Assembly: GCF_000004075.3 (NCBI RefSeq)
Contig: NC_026655.2
Location: 28,691,489 to 28,755,488 of the forward strand
Direction of reading: 5' to 3'
Length of the DNA: 64,000 bases
Source of the DNA: Cucumis sativus
Lineage: Eukaryota > Streptophyta > Magnoliopsida > Cucurbitales > Cucurbitaceae
Shown: in pieces, positions 62,129-64,000 of the stretch
Layout of the letters: each line of letters starts with the position of its first letter
Position numbering within the stretch: the stretch's first letter is position 1
Notes under the pieces: model-generated
What the model was told of the DNA's origin: nothing
Seen by the model: only the letters and a program-made list of their open reading frames with translations
Database searches by the model: none
Position numbers and translations under genes: made by a program

Positions 62129-63209
62129 CTAATCTATAGTAACAACATGACAATGGCCACTGACAATGGCTGGAGTTGCCAACTTTTGCTGCTGTTCTTG
62201 TTGAAATTTCAAACTAGCTGATTTCTCAACCTCAAAACGCTTAAAATTTGCAAGTGAGGCCAATTCACCAACTGACTCTGCAATCTTCTCAATACAAGAA
62301 ATGGAATCAATGAGCAAAGAAGCCACAGTCGCCATCGGTACTATTTCCAGGAGATCAATGCTGCTATTGCACGGTCTGATCTTCAACGCTGCTTTCAGGT
62401 CCTTCGCCGCTGCCTTTGACTTCTCGATGTGAGGGTTTGGCAACCTCGGTAGAGTCATTGTTCTTATGGAAGATGCTAGATCCTTCAGAGCTTTGCCTGA
62501 TTCAGTGCTCATTTTTGAGCAAGACTCCTTGAGTTGGTCGCGGATATGTAATGGAGTCTGTATAAAACAACAGAATATGTTTGTTAATTTTACTTTTCTG
62601 AGCATGATCTCAAATAGACAAATATATTACTTCCATGATTAAATTTTGTACTTGTTTCCCATGGTTCGACTTCGACATTAGTTATTTTTGTAGTCTTGTA
62701 ATTTTAGGAGCTCAATTTTTCTTTTTAAGATATGATTTGGTTTGATGTCAAACTTTTAGTTAAAAACTACTTTTCATTATTTTTTGTCTAGAGACTTGGG
62801 TTCATTTTAATTAGGTTAAAAAAGTGAGAAACTTACTTCAATTCAATTATTTCCAAGATGTGACTCAATTTTAGAAAAAATAAACCAAATAGACCATAAA
62901 TTAAAAATGAAAATTAAAGCTATGTGTATTGATAAAATGTTTAGAAGAAGGAAGAAAAGCTTGTTACTTGAGATTCAGCGAGAAGGTAGGTGTTAAGGGA
63001 TTCGAGTCGATAAGCACATTGCCTAGTTAAGCTTCCAATCTTGCGATATTGCTTCCATGGATGACGAAACTTGAAGGTGCCATGGCCTGGTTCCCATCTT
63101 GCAAAGTTAACAAGTGACTCTTCAGTTTGTCTTGATGTCAATACACTCTTAAATCCTTCAACAATCCCCTCATCTTCTTTCCATTCATTTGAATATTCAA
63201 CCCCAAAAC

Positions 63210-63242
<33 letters not shown>

Positions 63243-64000
63243 CAAATCAACCCTTTCATCAAAACGAGCTCGTTCAAAATTATTTTTAATGACAAAACTA
63301 TTGAAAAAATTAAACATCTACATGTATCACAAATAGTAGTCCTAATGGGCTTTATTGCAAATAGACGACCATATCTTACTATATTTATAAATATTTTGGT
63401 TCATTTTGTTAGATATGAAAACCCGAAGTCAATTTAGTCTTTACAATTTATAATTTATACCAATTTAAATGTAATATGGTATTATTATTTCTAATAATAA
63501 AATTGCTCTACTTCTTCTGCTCGAGGTATAACTAAACTATGTAAATATATATACATATATATGTTGATTCTCCATTTCTTTATGTTTTTCTAATCATCTT
63601 CAATCCACTAGATGTGGATTGCTAAATTTGTCTGTGCCTAACTATAAGTATTGGATAAAAAATTAAGGTATATTTACTGTTACTGTTTTCCTAGGCATTT
63701 TTGGCCCTGACGAGAAAGAGATAAGAGTTAGTGGGAACATACCTTGGAAGAAGTTGGCGAGTTGCTCAATGTTGTTGGAGACAAGAGAATGAAGATCATC
63801 ACCAGCCCAAACAGGGCATATCAATATGCAGATGAGAATGGCAATAAAGGTTCCAATGAGAATAGTAAGAGCTCTCCTGTAGGCAACTTTAAGAATCTCA
63901 TCTTCTCTATAACCCGACACCGATACCAAACAGAACGTTAAGATGAAGATGAGGAAGCCATAGTCGTATCTTGCCTTTATTCGAGGAAAGAATCGCACGA
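62129..64000 (-). CDS. ALMT: ALMT family channel, gene C (5' part beyond window; intron 4 absent)
   Basis: Partial gene on the minus strand. Exon 3 runs from the window edge to 63743 ([43 protein letters not shown], donor CAAG/GTATGT). The next exon, 62968-63209, equals exons 4 and 5 of the other two genes fused: [53 protein letters not shown], donor CAA/GTAACA. Last exon 62129-62557 (acceptor TTATACAG) ends [11 protein letters not shown]. Phases agree throughout. The WEP motif and CAYR block are intact, so the visible part looks functional. Exons 1 and 2 must lie beyond 64000. The 3' splice site at 63210 is preceded by 29 T residues on the sense strand. Its product should be an anion channel like A and B; its tail differs from theirs (QQEQQQK). 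Confidence 0.92.
63214..63242 (-). repeat. Homopolymer A29 (T29 on the gene strand)
   Basis: 29 uninterrupted A on the plus strand, immediately before the acceptor of the fused exon of ALMT gene C, where it forms an all-T polypyrimidine tract separated from the exon only by AAAG. Confidence 0.9.

Overview
The window is AT-rich plant nuclear DNA. Genes are intron-bearing and widely spaced, tRNA genes carry Pol III T-runs, and the rest is mostly retrotransposon debris and MITEs. The gene content (Lhca3, plant PUT/LAT transporter, ALMT channels, DUF538 protein, expansin-like relic) indicates a dicot. The style of the retroelement gag relics and fold-back elements suggests a cucurbit; that is an impression, not a proof.

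Layout. 1-7190: decayed Ty3/gypsy gag (1-835), a fold-back MITE and a Copia RNase H fragment on the minus strand. 7191-8615 (-): intronless polyamine/amino-acid transporter. 11070-16431: three tRNA-Gly(TCC) genes; between the first and the other two lies an expansin-like pseudogene (13107-14340, -) that can only be seen by joining exons. 18121-20898 (-): secreted DUF538 protein, with two possible extra 3' coding exons that would add a hydrophobic tail. 21822-23368 (-): complete three-exon LHCA3 with G-boxes and I-boxes upstream. 27413-35647 (-): six-exon ALMT channel with introns swollen by transposons. 36541-54000: dense retrotransposon debris (Copia LTR pieces, gypsy gag-LTR relics, one CACTA end). 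56010-59116 (+): compact six-exon ALMT. 59670-61816: minisatellite-cored MITE and a Copia LTR with primer-binding site. 62129-64000 (-): third ALMT, cut by the window edge and lacking one intron.

The main biological theme is a local family of three ALMT anion-channel genes. Exons 2, 3 and 4 have identical lengths in the two complete copies. At one homologous intron position the three genes show 4028 nt, 153 nt and no intron.

No prokaryote-like or wholly new system was seen. The least explained signals are a dispersed element family built on about 21-bp ACGATC-core repeats (five loci), gypsy relics in which gag runs directly into the LTR, and the candidate membrane-tailed DUF538 isoform.
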